NCBI GenBank assembly: GCA_026826555.1
Contig: JAKSZT010053996.1
Span: 49,768 to 113,767, forward strand
Direction: 5' to 3'
Source: Tolypeutes matacus
Taxonomy: Eukaryota > Chordata > Mammalia > Cingulata > Chlamyphoridae
Length of the DNA: 64,000 bases
Shown here: positions 47,841 to 60,665 of the stretch, in pieces
Numbering within the stretch: the first letter of the stretch is position 1
Layout of the letters: every line of letters starts with the position of its first letter
Made by a program: the position numbers and the translations under genes
Notes under the pieces: generated by a model
What the model was told of the DNA's origin: nothing
Databases searched by the model: none
Seen by the model: the letters and a program-made list of their open reading frames with translations, nothing else

Positions 47841-48690
47841 ATAACAAATCAATTTTATTGATGCATATTAATAAGTCATAATCTCCCCAAAGTGTACAAT
47901 CAATGGTATTTGGCACATCAAAAAGTTGTTCATTAATCACTTCAATCATTTTTAGAGCTTTTTCATTTTTCCTGTAATAATAAAAATAAGCTAAAAACCA
48001 TCAAAACTCATCACCACTAAATCTCTCTATGCTTCCCCATCCATATATACCTCTTATTCTCTTTCCTTCTGTCCAGCATGTTTATATTTATATTTTGTAA
48101 AAACTGTCAAATATAGACAATATTACCCATATTTGTTTTACATGAGATTTCACTATGTTATATAGCCCCAAGTTACATTTTTCAGTTTTCCTTCTAGCAA
48201 TATACATGACCTTAGACTTACCCATTCAACCAATGTCATACTCATATAATATGTCTGCTAGTTACAAACACTATATGTGCTTTCCCAATTTCTGTTCATT
48301 TCCAAAGTTTTTGAGACAAACTTTCTTAAAACAATTCTAAATACCTTCAGCTTTCCATTCTATACCATCATTCTATTTTCTGATCACTTAAACTCTAATT
48401 GTTAACTTCATGAATATACATAATATATTTAGTTCATAATACAATAATACAGTATTTGTCTTTTTGTGTCTGGCCTGCTTCACTCAGCATAAGTTACTGC
48501 AGGTTTGTCCATGTTGTCATATGTTTCAAGAATTCATTTCTTTTTACCACTGAATAATATTCCATCGTGTGTATACACAATTTGTTTATCCATTCATCAG
48601 TTGATGAACACCTGGGTTGTTTCCAATTTTAGGCAATCACGAATAATGCTACTATGATCATTATTGTGCGTATGTTTAAGACACTGCTTT
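47841..48690 (-). mobile_element. Old L1 3' UTR/ORF2 end fragment, antisense
   Basis: ataacaaatcaattttattg marks a 3' end shared with 55,262. The middle is the same UTR as 19,067-19,960 (ttccttctagcaatatacat). It reaches antisense ORF2-end text (ttgatgaacacctgggttgt) and stops. Abuts L1-D without a gap. Confidence 0.75.
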
Positions 48691-49373
48691 GTGGTAATTG
48701 CTATGGCAGAAATAGGAAATTAATATGGATATTTATCTAATACAGTTTTGGCCAGGGAACTGATATTAGACTCTCAATTAATTTATTTGGTTTCAATAGT
48801 TTAAGTGTGTTTCATGTTGAAATCTTACTTTAAGTAGAATTGGAAATCTTCAGTCAACTTGGATCTATTCAGAACCAGTACCTAGCACCAAGAATTTCCA
48901 ATTCCCTGAGTATAATGTGGTTCTGACTGCCAGGAAGTATGATAGGAAAATCGCATCATTATAAAATTATAATCATTTCTCCTAGTAGAAGTCTTTGACA
49001 GCAATATTCTATATTCTTCTACTTTCTTGTTCATTCAAATGCTCATTCCTTTCAGTTGTAATCTCTCCAACATTCTCTCATGTTTCCTTTCAACATAAAA
49101 GAAGAGTTTATAAATGAACCTATTTGCATAACACAAATAGATTATAGATAAGATCATACATAATTATAGATAAATAGATATGTACATACTTACATATACC
49201 TTTTGTGTATATAATATGTATGACAGATATGGGTATATGATGAGTGGAATTAAATTCTAAGGCAATTCGCATATGATAGCCTCATTTTTATCTAATCTAA
49301 AAATCTAACCTAGACATATCATTGGAGTAAACTGGCTAGAAATTGCTTCAACCCTGAAGAACTTTTATCAGTA
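48691..49373. other. Single-copy DNA, nothing recognised
   Basis: AT-rich sequence without a gene, RNA gene or recognised repeat. Confidence 0.5.
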
Positions 49374-52338
49374 TTTCACATCACCTGCAATGGATATCCA
49401 CATCCTGGGGCCTTGCCACCAAGCATAGACCACAGTTCACATCATAGACCACACTCTCTCCCACATAGTACTGCATGGTATATGCTGATTTAAAATGGCC
49501 TACATCCATTGCCGCAATGCCATTCAGGACAAATGCAAAGTCCCGAAAAAGCCCCTGTATTTCAACTGCCCTTCCCATCCCTGCCATGAAAGCATCCAGT
49601 GGCCACCAGCTCCACCTCACTGTTATAAATTCTTTCATTGCTTGCATCACAATATGTCTACAACAGAATACCATTAACTCCACTCTAGTCCATAGCTCTT
49701 CTCCGAGTCCTGAGGGGACTGGGATGGTGATGCCCACTCCACCTCCAAGTGAGAAAGGGCTTATATCACATGGATTTGGTGGATGGGATTATCCTGCCTG
49801 AGGCTGAAGGCCCTCTCCATTCCCTGGGATGGCTGTTGCCCATCGTTATCTCCTCGCCAGGTGACTTGGGTGAGTCCGCTGAGCCATAGAGTAGGAGTTG
49901 CAGCTCCACTGAGATTCCAGGCACAGCTGGCACATAGGTAGGACAGAGGCTCCAGTCTCTGGAAGTACACTTAAAAACTCCAGCAAGACATACAGGTTTG
50001 AATAAAAGGGACTAGTGGACCATGTTCAGGGAGGACTTATTTGAGTTCAACTCTGTCACTCTCAAGAGCACAGATTCAAAGGAGAGCCCACTGATAAATC
50101 ATCAATCTCTGGGGCTAGCCCCCCTCATATAGGACCTGGGTGTCTCCAGAGCCCTCAGGAGCCCCTCTGAGTGAGATGATATCCACTTTGCTGTTCTATG
50201 AAATCCTACAGAGGTGTGTGTAAGTGTTACCTCTGCGACGACCTCCTGACTCTCTTTGAAGTCTCTTAGCCACATGAACTAATTTCTCTTTACCTTTTCC
50301 CCCTTTTATTCAAGGCATTTTTCCAGTCATGTTGCCAGTTAGCACTTGATATTAATCCCTTGTTGCCAGGGGGGCTCATCCCTGGGAGTCATGTCCCACA
50401 TTGGGGGGGAGATAATGCATTCATATGCTGAGTTTGGCTTAGAGAGAGGCCACATTTGAGCAACAAGGAGGCTCTCAGGTGGCAACCCTTAGGCACTCCA
50501 TAACAGTAGGCTAAATTTCAATTACAAGAGCAAAGACTCATAAGGCTAGTCATCAATAACAAGAACCCATTAGTGGGCCATCCTCTTTTGCCAGATAGTG
50601 CCAATGCACTCAGGGGACTGTAGCTGCTACCTTGGAGCATGTGGCAGATCTCTCCAGACTAGAAATTCAGATTCCTTCATTTATTGAGTGATTGTCTACA
50701 CACGGTGACCATGCCCCATCCCTAGAGTTTGAACAATTTTATATATCTTTCATGTATATTCAGATGAACTTACTCCCATGAATTCCCCATCCCAGACACA
50801 CCCACCAATGATCCTCTGCAGCTCCCATTGTAACCCTTCTGTGATCTAAACCTTCCTTGAACATGAAGCCCATATAATAACCAAATACAATTAATAGGAA
50901 AATGAAATAACAATGATAAGCTTAAATGCAAAAGATAAATAAAAGGAAACTCAGAAGAAAAAAAAAACTAAACTGAAAATAAAATATAATTAATGGATTG
51001 GGACATTCAAGAAAATGGGGGAAAAAACAAAAAAAATCCCTTTTATCAATGCATTATCAGACGTCCAGTGTACCATGACACCTTCCCCCTCTCATTCCCC
51101 AGTGTTTCCCAAATTTTCATTTAATTTTCAAAGAAGTTTTATGTCACAGCAAAGTCACACACAGAATACTAGAGACTCCCACATACACAACCTCCCTCCC
51201 CTTTCACCACCCCATATTAAAACCTTTTTTTAAAATGGATGTTAGCATTGTTATAACTGTTATACAGATAGTAAAATATAGCAACTAAAGATTGTCAATG
51301 GTTTGCAGTATAGTTTACAATTTATACGGTACAGTTTAATAATTTTTGGTGATAATTACCATGTCCTGTGTCCATTACTGTAAGGTAATGTCTTGAGCAT
51401 TGGGCATTTTGACAAGTGTATTTCTTGGAGTTGGCCTGTTGGTATTTATACTGTTTGGGGTGCACTGTGCTTCCTGGACATGTACATCCATCTCCCTCAA
51501 CAGGGTTAGGATGTTTTCAGCCATTATTTTCTTCAACACTCCTTTTGTTCCCTTTCCCTATTCTTCTCCTTCTGGGATGCCCATAGTGTGTATGTTTGTA
51601 CATTTTGTGTTGTCAGTTAAATCCCTGAGTCCCTGCTGGATTTTTTCTAATTTTTGTCTATCTGTTTGATTTCATATGTATTGACTTCCACATCACTAAT
51701 TCTTTCTTCTGCCTGTTCAAATCTGCTGTTATGTGAATCCAGCATCTTTTTGATTTCTTGGATTTTGCCATTCTTCTCCATCATATCTGTTATCTTTTTG
51801 TTTATGTTTACAATTTCTTCAGTATGTTCTCCTAGTGTCTTCTTTATATCCTTAATCTCTTCCTTCACTTCATTAAGTTGGTTCATATTTGTTTGGGAAT
51901 CTTTGATTAGATGTTCGATGATCTATATATTTTCCTGGTTTTTAGTTTGTTCATTGTACTGGTCCATATCTTCCTGTTTCTCAATGTGGTTTGTAATTTT
52001 TTGCTGCCCTCTCATCATCATTTTATCTTGCTGGGTTTATTCAGTTGAATAGCTTCTCTCTCTCCTCTAGAGTTTTATTTAGCTGGTGGTTCTGTGTGTG
52101 TGTTGTTTTCTCTTTGACAGTTTTTCTTCTTATTTTGTTTCCTTGCTTCTTTCTATGTTATGAATCTCTACCGATCACTCCATGCTGTCGATCTGCCTGC
52201 TGCTAGATGACCCAAGCTTCTTGCTCCCTGTGCCCACAGCACATACCCTCGGGCAGGACCCTGTCCACAATCAGCCATCCTCAGAGAGCAGGTGATTGAG
52301 TGCCCTCCTAAACCGATGCCATCTTGCCTCCTCCCATT
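49374..52338 (-). mobile_element. L1-E: spliced and internally deleted LINE-1, antisense
   Basis: Minus-strand order: 5' UTR (52,022-52,338), ORF1 start (52,021), then ORF1 to ~51,390, where it is joined to 3' UTR module A, then B to 49,374 (3'-truncated, no poly-A). ORF1's C-terminal domain and all of ORF2 are missing. The 5' UTR is only ~317 bp: it lacks the L1-C segment 29,275-30,761, exactly between GT and AG. The ORF1/UTR joint shares only two bases (tg, 51,389-51,390) and is not a splice site. Confidence 0.88.
51391..52021 (-). pseudogene. LINE-1 ORF1 remnant (L1-E), truncated
   Basis: The coiled coil (51,647-51,886: LNEVKEEIKDIKKTLGEHTE) and part of the RRM up to PNAQ are readable, with frameshifts. 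The C-terminal domain is lost at the junction with 3' UTR. Start 52,021 matches the MMTRGQQ region of L1-C, here MMMRGQQ-like. Confidence 0.8.
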
Positions 52339-52859
52339 TTTATACTATTAACCACAATCTTCATGCACCATAAATCACTGTTCTACAGTCCCTACATTAA
52401 TCTCTCACTTCCTTGCAACTGAAATTTTTCATTCACAGACTACTCCTTTGAGCCTCCATCACATTTATAATTCAGCAGTGTTAGTTATACTTACTAACAC
52501 TGTATTATGTATTGCCATCAATTCTATTCATTTCCACACATTTAAAATAAACCTAATTAAAAATTCTACATAGTTTAAGCATCAGCACCCATTTTCAACC
52601 CACATTCTATTTCTTAATAACTTATAGAGTTTATCTCTGTGAGTTTACTAATTGTATTTATTTCATATTAGTGAGACCATACAATGTTTGTCCTATTCTG
52701 TCTGATTTTTCACTCAACTTAATGTCTCAAGGTTCATTCATTTTGTCATATGGAATCAAATTTCATTCTTTTCTCTTGATGAATAGTATTCCATTGTATG
52801 TACATACCATATTTTTTATCCACTCATTGGTTGATGGACACTTGGATTGTTTCCATATT

Positions 52860-52935
52860 TTAGCAATTGTAAATTATATATAGTTTATATTTATATATAT
52901 ATTATATATATATTATATATATATATATATTATAT
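52860..52935. repeat. AT-rich (TA)n repeat
   Basis: Nearly pure alternating T/A in the L1-F 3' end, expanding a short AT stretch seen in related copies. Confidence 0.85.
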
Positions 52936-53626
52936 AGTTTATAGTAGCATTACTATAAACATCAGTGTGCAAATATCACTTAGGTCCTTCCTTTCAGTTC
53001 TTCTGAATTTATTCCTGGTAACGATATTGCTGGATGATACAGCAGAACTATATTTCTTGAGAAACTGCTAAATTCTCTTCTACAGATGCTGCAACATTTT
53101 ATATTCCAACCAAAAGTGAAGGAGTATTCCTATTTATTCACATCCTCAGCAGCACTTATAGATTTCTGAATTATAATAATGGCCATTCTATAAGGTGGGA
53201 AATGATATCTACGTTTCTTTAATAGGTAATGGTGTTGAATATTTTTTATGTGCTTTTTGGCCATTTGTATTTGTCCTTTGGAGAAATGTCTATTCAAGTG
53301 TTTGGTCCATTTTTAAAATTAGGTTGCTTGTCTTTTTTATCATTTATTTGTATGATATCTTTATATAACATGGATAACACACCATTATTTTATTTGTGGT
53401 TTCCAAATATTTTCTCCCATTGAGTAAGATGCCTTTTCATTTTCTTGAAAAAATTCTTTTGAAGCACAAAAATTTTTACTTTTGATGAGGTCCCTTTTAT
53501 CTATTCTTTTTTATTGTTCAGGATTTGGGTGTAAGGTTTAAGAAACCACTGCCTACCACAAGATCTTGAAGATATTTCTTTATGTTTTTTTTTTTTAGGA
53601 GTTATATGGTTGTAGATTTTATATTT

Positions 53627-53990
53627 AGATTATGAATGTACAAAATTGTGATTATACTCAAAGCCATTCATTATACGTTTGGCTAGATCATGTGGTATTT
53701 GAATATATCTCAATAAAACTGCTTAATAAACAAATAAACAATTGTGCAAGAATAGCCAGAAACAGCAGTTATGTACAGCAGGAGAAACATGGAGAGATTG
53801 AGAGGTGAGCCATTTTCTTGTTTATTTATCTCTTTTATTATTATTATTATTGAAATAATGGAAATGCTCTAATGATGATTGAGTTGATGAACACACAACT
53901 ATGTGCTTGTGCCAGGTGCCGTTGACTGTGCACTTTGGATGAATTGTATCCCTTGTTACTATGTATCAATAAAGTTGATTTGTTTTAAAA
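53627..53990 (+). mobile_element. Sense L1 3' tail insert
   Basis: Opposite to L1-F and interrupting its ORF2 between the ttatatttag and gccataaattt words. It ends tgtatcaataaagttgattt then A-rich. The tail is the same as at 28,665-28,860, and it is the mirror of 55,262-55,440. A TSD is not clear. Confidence 0.75.
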
Positions 53991-54880
53991 AATCATTTTG
54001 CCATAAATTTGAGAATCTGTTTTTGAACACTCAATTCTATTCCTTTGGTCAACATAGCTATCTTTAGTCCAGTACCATGTTGCTTTTACCTCTGTAGCTA
54101 TGTGATATGCTTTAAAGTTAGGAAATGGGAGTCCTCCATGTCCATTCTTCTATTTTAACATATTCTTGACTCTTTGGGACCTATTACTCTTCCAAATAAA
54201 TTTGATAATTTGACTTTCCAATTTGATTTTTAAAAGGCTGTTGGAAGCTCTTTTGGGATTGCATTGTATCTGTAGATAAATATGGGTGGAACTGACATCT
54301 TAACTATATTTAGTTTTCCAGTCCATGAAAATGGAATGTCCTTCCATTTATTTAGGTCTTCTTTGGTTTCTTTTAGCAATGTATTGTAGTTTTCTGAATT
54401 TAAGTCCTGTATATCCTTGGTTAAGTTTATTCCCAAATATTTGATTGTTTTATTCTTTATTGTGAATGGGATTTGTTCCTGACTTTCCTCAGATTCCACA
54501 ATGCTACTGATTTTTGCATATTTATCTTGTATCCTGACACATTGCTTAACACATCTAATAGTCTTAGTAGCTTTGTTGCAGATTTTTTGGGGGAGTATCT
54601 AGATATAGGATATTTCATCAGGAAATAATGAAAGTTTTACTTCTTCCTTTCCTGTTTGAATGCCTCTTTCTTGCCTAATTGCTCTAGCTATTATCATGCT
54701 GAGGAAGTTTCCTTCGTTTTTCTATCTTTATGAAAGTTTTCATCAAGAAAGGATGTTAGATTTTGTTAAATGCCTTTTCTGTCTAAATCTAAATGATCAT
54801 GTGGTTTTAATTAATCAATTTAGTAATGTGATGCACCAAGATTATGGAACACTGGAGCTGCTTTCCTATTATCTCAAGGA

Positions 54881-55244
54881 CCAACTGTGCTGAAATATGC
54901 TGGCTGTTTGAAGAATATACCAAGAGGAGAAGTAATGTCAGTACAACCTAAACAGACACAATTGGCATTATGACTTGCTCTCATAGAGAGACAATGTGTT
55001 TGTTATTACAAACATGGAGCTTAGATATATTAGCTGCAGCTTAAAGAGAAACTTGTACATAAATTAGTAAAAAGTGCTGTACCTACAAACCTGATGGATA
55101 TGATAATATCTCCTCTATATTGGAACATATACAGAGGGATATTTAACATGTTAAAATCTTAACAAATGATTCATTTTCTAAGTAGTTTATGAACTTGCCT
55201 ATGAGATAAAAGAAGCATTGTCTTAATTATTGCCTTTATTATTT
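54881..55244. other. Single-copy DNA, nothing recognised
   Basis: No gene or repeat recognised between two L1 blocks. Confidence 0.45.
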
Positions 55245-55645
55245 TTTTTATTTTTTATTTTAACAAATCAATTTTATTGATACATGTTAATAAAGTGTAC
55301 AATTTACACAAAGTATACATTCAATGGTATATAGTATTATCACATAGTTGTGCATTTTTTACTTCAAGCATTATTAGAGTATTTTGTTTCAATAATAATA
55401 TTAATAAACAAACAAAAAACAGACAAACAAGAAAATTCATCACCTCTCAATCTCTCTCTGTTTCCCCTGTTATACAGAGCTGCTATTTCTGGGTATTCTT
55501 GCACAATTATTTATTTATTTATTAAGCAGTTTTATTGAGATATAGTTACATAACAAATGATCTATCTAGTATATAATCAATGGCTTTTAGTACAATCACA
55601 ATATTGTGCATTCATCATCACACAAAAAATTTTGACCTGTTTCTT
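55245..55645 (-). mobile_element. Old L1 3' UTR fragment, antisense
   Basis: Starts T-rich with aacaaatcaattttattgat (55,263) and includes ttattgagatatagttacat, as at 19,290 and 47,850. Continues only through the 3' UTR. Confidence 0.75.
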
Positions 55646-55649
55646 TTTT

Positions 55650-58366
55650 ATATAATTTTTTTAATATTTAAAAAGATATTTAGATTACATAAATGTTAAC
55701 AAAAAATATAGGAATTTCCATATACCCCACTCTCCACATCTCCCACACCCTCCCACATAAACAACATCCTTCATTAGTGTGGCACATTCATTGCAATTGA
55801 TAAGCACATCCTGGGGCATTGCCACTGAGCATGGAACATAGTTCACATTGTATTCTACACTCTCTCCTACACAGTTCTGCATGTTATGCGATGATATAAA
55901 ATGACCTGTATTTCTCACTGCAATGTCGTTCAGGATGATTCCCAACTCCCCAAAAAACCCCGTATTACAACTGTTTATCTCTCTCCCTGCTCCCAGAGTC
56001 TCCAGTGGCCACTGCTTCCACATCAATATTGCAATTTCTTCCGTTGTTAGAATCACAATATGTCTATAGTAGAATACCTGTATGTCAACTCTAGTCCATA
56101 GTTCATTTCTCAATCCTGAGGATGCTGGGATGGGGATGTCCACTCCTGCTCTAATTGAGAGGGTACTTCGATACCATACAGTCTATGGATGGGACTCTCT
56201 TGCTTGCAGTTGTAGGCCCCCTTGTTTCCTTGGTATGGTGGTTTTCAATCCTCACCTCCTTGTTAGCTGTCCTGGGTGAGTCCAGTGAACTGGAGAGTAG
56301 GTGTTGAAATTCCACTGGTGCTCCAAGCCCAGCTGGCTCATGGAGAACCCAAAGATTACAGACTCTTGGACGTATACTTATAAACTTCAGCACCAAGTAT
56401 AGGTTAAAATAAATGGGACAGATAAACCATGTGTACGGAAGCCATAATTGAGTCCAACTCTATCACTCTCAGAAGCACAAACTCCAAAGTAGGACCCACT
56501 GGCAAGGCACCAAACTCCAGAACTATCTGCCCTGACCACAGGACCTGGGTGTTTGCAGAAACCTCAGGAGTCCCAATATTTGGGGTAATATCCACTTTGG
56601 CAGTCTATGAGATCCTGCTGAAATGTGCATAAATGCTACCTTTGAGATGACCTCCCGATTCACTTTGAAGTCTCTTAACCATAAAAACTCATTTGTCTTT
56701 ACCTTTTACACCTTTTATTTGAGTTTTTTTTTTAGTTGCATTGCTAGTTGGTACTTGGTAGTGATCCCTCTGTGCCAGGGAGGCTCATCTCTGGGAGTCA
56801 GGTCCCACACTGGGGGTAAGGTAATGTATTTATATGCTGAGTTTGGCTTAGAGAGAGGCCACATTTGAGCAACAAGGAGTCTCTCAGGAGGCAACTTTTA
56901 GGCACCTCACAACACTAGGCTATTTCAATTTCAAGAACAAAGACTCATAAGCATAGTCATCAATATCAAGGGCCCATCAATGGATCATCATCCCCTGCCA
57001 ATCATTGTCCCTGCACTTGGGGGACTGTTGCTGCTCCATTAGAGAATGTGGCAGGATGGTAATTCAATATTCTCAGTTATTGTGTGAGTTTCCACCCACT
57101 GTGACAATGTCTCTTGAACATTTGAACATATTTGTATACCTTATATGTATGCCCAGGTGAAGTTCCTCCCATGTATTCTCCATCACTGACACCCCACACC
57201 AATGACCCTCACCTGCCCCAGTTGTAACCCTTCTGTTATCTAAATCTTCAAAAATTAAGCCAATAAAATAGCCAAATACAATTAATAGGAAAATGAAATA
57301 ATAATGAGGTTTAAAAGTAAGAAACAAAATACATAAAAATTTTTAAAAACTAAATCTAAAATAAAATTAAAAGATTGGGATACTAAAAATTAATGATAAT
57401 ATTTTTAAATTTTTTTTTGACATAATGCCTTTCATCATTGTAATATCTGTTTTCCTGTATGTACAGTGATATTTTCTTCCATTTCTTCCCCTGTGTCTTG
57501 TTTTTTTCATTTTGTCTTCAAAGAAGTTTTGGTTCACAGTAAAGTCATATACAGAATACAGGGGACTCCCAAATACATAACATCTTCCCCCTTTTCCCCC
57601 TTCCCATATTAATATCTTTTTATATGTGGATGGCACCTTTGTTACTACTGATGTAAAATAGTGAAACATAGCTACTAACCATGGTCAGTGGTGTATATTT
57701 TGGTTTACATTTTAGACTGTACAGTTTTATAAATTTTGATGATATTTAACATGGCCTGTGTCCATCATTGCAAGATCATGTAGAACACTTCCATTGCCCA
57801 CTAAATCCCCCCCTGTTACATATATTCTATTCTCCCTCCTCCCTCCCCTCAGTGCTCATGGTGACCACCCCCCCGACTTTACTCCTTGGATGGCAAGATT
57901 CATAGTTACTTGCAGCAATACTGAGATCTTGACACACTGGTTTGTCCTTCCCTATTGGAAACTGCCCATGCTCTCAAGAGACTCCCATCCCTCTATTTGA
58001 GAACATAAGCAGGTCTCTCCATAATGGGAGTCTAACTTCTTCCCACTCATTATGTGTGTCTCCACCCATGATACAACATATTATGACAAAATGATCATCC
58101 ACACACTCCCTAGAAGACTGCTCCAGGAGTGCCCTGTCCCAAATTCTCCCCCCCACCCAACACCCTAAACCAGTAACCTTTCCTTATCATACTGCCATAA
58201 GAGCATTCCCAACTTTGTACTTTCAACCACATACTCACCAATCCCAAGCGTTCACCTGGTCCCTCTCCCAACCCTTTTCTGAGTTCCATGGACCTTCCCA
58301 CCCACCCTCCCCAATCTACCCACCTGTCAAACCTGCACCACCCAACCCAATAATATCACTAATCTT
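55650..58366 (-). mobile_element. L1 3' UTR insert, complete B plus A, antisense
   Basis: T-rich start, B (55,680-57,400) then A (57,400-58,366). It ends at cccaataatatcact, the start of A as seen at 35,930 in L1-C, just beyond its ORF2. It is thus almost exactly the full 3' UTR and nothing else. Open stretches inside (55,685-56,143 and others) lack any protein similarity. Confidence 0.83.
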
Positions 58367-58739
58367 AATTGCTGCCATTATTTTTCTTGCCATATGCTTC
58401 TCTTTTTGTTGTCTATATTGTCATTGTGAATTTATGTTTATGGTATCCTCCAAAATGATATGAAATTTTTCTTCATCCCTAATCTGCAGGAAGTGATTAC
58501 AGAAGATGAGACCTTCACCAGCCTCCTTATATTAGGAATGATTACAAAATATATCTTCTTAAGAATAAGAAGTGTATAAGCACAAGGTGGGATTTGATAG
58601 CTGGAAAATATGATTAATAAAGTTTCTTCACGTAAGCAGCTATGGAAATTCTAAAACTAATTGAACTGGTTTTCTATTAATCTAATTTTAAAAGTTTTCT
58701 TTTTGCATTTAGTTCCCTAAAGGATGTTAACCAGAGCCT
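58367..58739. other. Single-copy DNA, nothing recognised
   Basis: AT-rich, no recognised element before the candidate LTR. Confidence 0.4.
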
Positions 58740-59145
58740 TTTAATTTTGCTTACAGGAATAAAATAACATCTCAAAGCAAAACCAGACAGAATGGTGTAA
58801 ATCTCTAACTTTTCTCAGAGACAACCAGCTTGATATCCTTGAGTGGCTGGCTGAGAAAGAAATCATGAAGACCTTGATAAATTTTGGTTTCTTAACCACT
58901 GAAACTAAGGACAAATTTCACATGCTTGAGACAGCACAGAACTGAGTAATTGCACATACCATGCTTACAAGACTCCTTTAATTATTTTTTTTTCTCCCCT
59001 ACCCTTGTCCTTTGCCTACTAAAATCTTAGCTCCCATTCTCACTTTGAACTGGTTTTAGGTAAGATTCCTCCAGTTACTTGCTGTTGCACTCACAATAAA
59101 TCACCTTCTCATTGAGTAACATATTTCTCCTTTGTTGCATGGGAC
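58740..59145 (+). mobile_element. Candidate ERV LTR end (R-U5-like)
   Basis: A C/T-rich run (58,990-59,010), then cttgctgttgcactcac with AATAAA at 59,095-59,100 and ctcctttgttgcatggga ~25 bases on. This resembles the R/U5 of class I ERV LTRs. The 5' boundary, TSD and any second LTR are unknown. Moderate-to-low confidence. Confidence 0.35.
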
Positions 59146-59159
59146 CAGGTGGGTTAATC

Positions 59160-59600
59160 AATTGGAATTAGCCACACTTTTAGTAACACTTTCCAGGGCA
59201 CCTTGGGATGGGAACGCAACAGCTGTTCAAGGTGGGCAGTGTGAATCTGCCTGCACTGTTCACGAAGAGACTGTATGCTTCTTTTCTGTCCAGGGACAAG
59301 GAATGTGCATCAGCCCTTAAAATTGGGCAGGGTAAATCCTTATGCAATTCCTTGAGAGTTCTGCACCTCATTTCTGTCTAGGGGTGAATTTGGGCCAAGT
59401 ATGCAGCCACTCTTTTAAGGTGAAGAGGTTGGATCTACCCACTAAAGACTGTGTGCTTCCTGTCTGTCCAGGGGTGCCTTGGGACGCAATAGACAGCAGC
59501 CCTACAATGTATGGGATGAATCTGCATGCCCTGCCCATGAGACAGGGGACACTTCCTCTCCTTCTAGGGGTTATTGGGGCCCAGTGATCTGCCTGCTCTT
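59160..59600 (+). repeat. ~90-bp minisatellite, about five degenerate units
   Basis: The anchor ctgtccaggg or ctgtctaggg recurs at 59,286, 59,374 and 59,464; related words occur at ~59,191 and ~59,559, giving 88-95-bp spacing. Units three apart are most alike (accttgggatgggaacgcaa at 59,200 and gccttgggacgcaatagaca at 59,467). No coding role seen. Confidence 0.65.
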
Positions 59601-60214
59601 CCCTAAGAAAGCATTCAAATTGCACCCAGTTTCCACTCCTGCTAGGTGTGGGGGCCTAATCACCGGCTTTTCAAACTGAGCACACTGGATATGACTCCTA
59701 CTGCCTAAGGGGACATGTCTGTTTTTCAGCCACCCTTGTATCCACTCCTGCTGAGGGTGGAGACAGCACAAATGTTGCAGATTCTTAGTGACTTTGGCAG
59801 GTTAAACCTCAGCTGTGTTCAAGATTGGAATCCAGGTAGCTGAATTTGCCAATCAACAGCTGTAGTTGGTGCCAGACCCCTTCCCCTCCCCTGCTTTTGT
59901 CAATGAGATCTTCTGATTCCAGCCAGAGAGTAGGTCCAGTGATGACCCACCTCATCAGTGGAGGTTGGGTAACCACTTCTGCAATTTGGAGGAATTTATT
60001 CAGGAATTATCACCACAGATGTTCAGTCTCCTCTTCCTGTTCTTCCCTAGATGATGCACTGTTTTTTTTTCAGATCTCCAGAGCCCCCTAAACAGTTGCT
60101 TTGGACAGATCCTGGCTGATAATTAGATGCTCTGTAGGACAAGTTAATCGTTAAAGCTTCATATTCTGTTGCCATCTTAGATCTTTTCTTACCTAACATT
60201 TTTAAATAAAGGAT
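59601..60214. other. Single-copy DNA, no gene seen
   Basis: Partial echoes of the minisatellite (tccactcctgctaggtgtgg at 59,634 and tccactcctgctgagggtgg at 59,740) then unrecognised DNA. Confidence 0.4.
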
Positions 60215-60665
60215 AAGTGTATCTCCTAACTTGCATTACAAATAAGACATCAGTAATTGGAAAAAATGTAATTTGTCCAAGTGGTAGTACTACTGCTTAT
60301 GGCTTCATATCCAAGGAGCACTGTTCTCCATTTTGTAGAAAAAGAGAATATAATTTTGTGGGAGAACAGTGATCCTATCCTCACCCCTAATCAATGCATG
60401 GAGATCCAAGGGAGTAATGAGGATGGCTTTATAGTGATAGACATGGTGAAAATTTTAATTCTATGGATGGTAAATGTGCTTGAAGGTTAGAGCTATGAAA
60501 ATCAGCAGAATTAATGGGAGAAAGACTGATAAACTGAATTCATCTGGTGCAACCTGGTCTCTTGGGAACAGAATGTCATCAGGAAGAATTTCCATTGTCT
60601 TCTGACCAGCATCCCAAAGGGAAATGATAGCTCAGTGATGAAACAACAAGGAAAATTTACTAATG
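60215..60665 (+). repeat. Local duplication, copy 1
   Basis: Similar in order to 63,545-64,000: cttacctt-type start, atatccaaggagcac, tcctcaccc, tggtgaaa-ttttaattc, gcaacctggtctcttgggaa, aagggaaatgatagc. About 3.3 kb apart, same strand. Possibly the upstream part of OR units. Confidence 0.75.

Larger units (their letters stand above)
52339..54880 (-). mobile_element. L1-F: older L1 3' UTR and ORF2 C-terminal half, antisense
   Basis: Its 3' UTR (ttatactattaaccacaatc, 52,341) matches that of L1-D. Then ORF2 C-terminal blocks, for example 54,230-54,499 on the minus strand (IKYLGINLTKDIQDLNSENY and [15 protein letters not shown]). An AT microsatellite (52,860-52,935) and a sense tail insert (53,627-53,990) interrupt it. 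L1-E abuts its 3' end. Confidence 0.85.

Noticed and set aside
51380..51400. Splicing as the cause of the ORF1/3' UTR joint in L1-E
   Set aside because: No GT at the ORF1 edge and no AG at the UTR edge in L1-C; only 2-bp microhomology.
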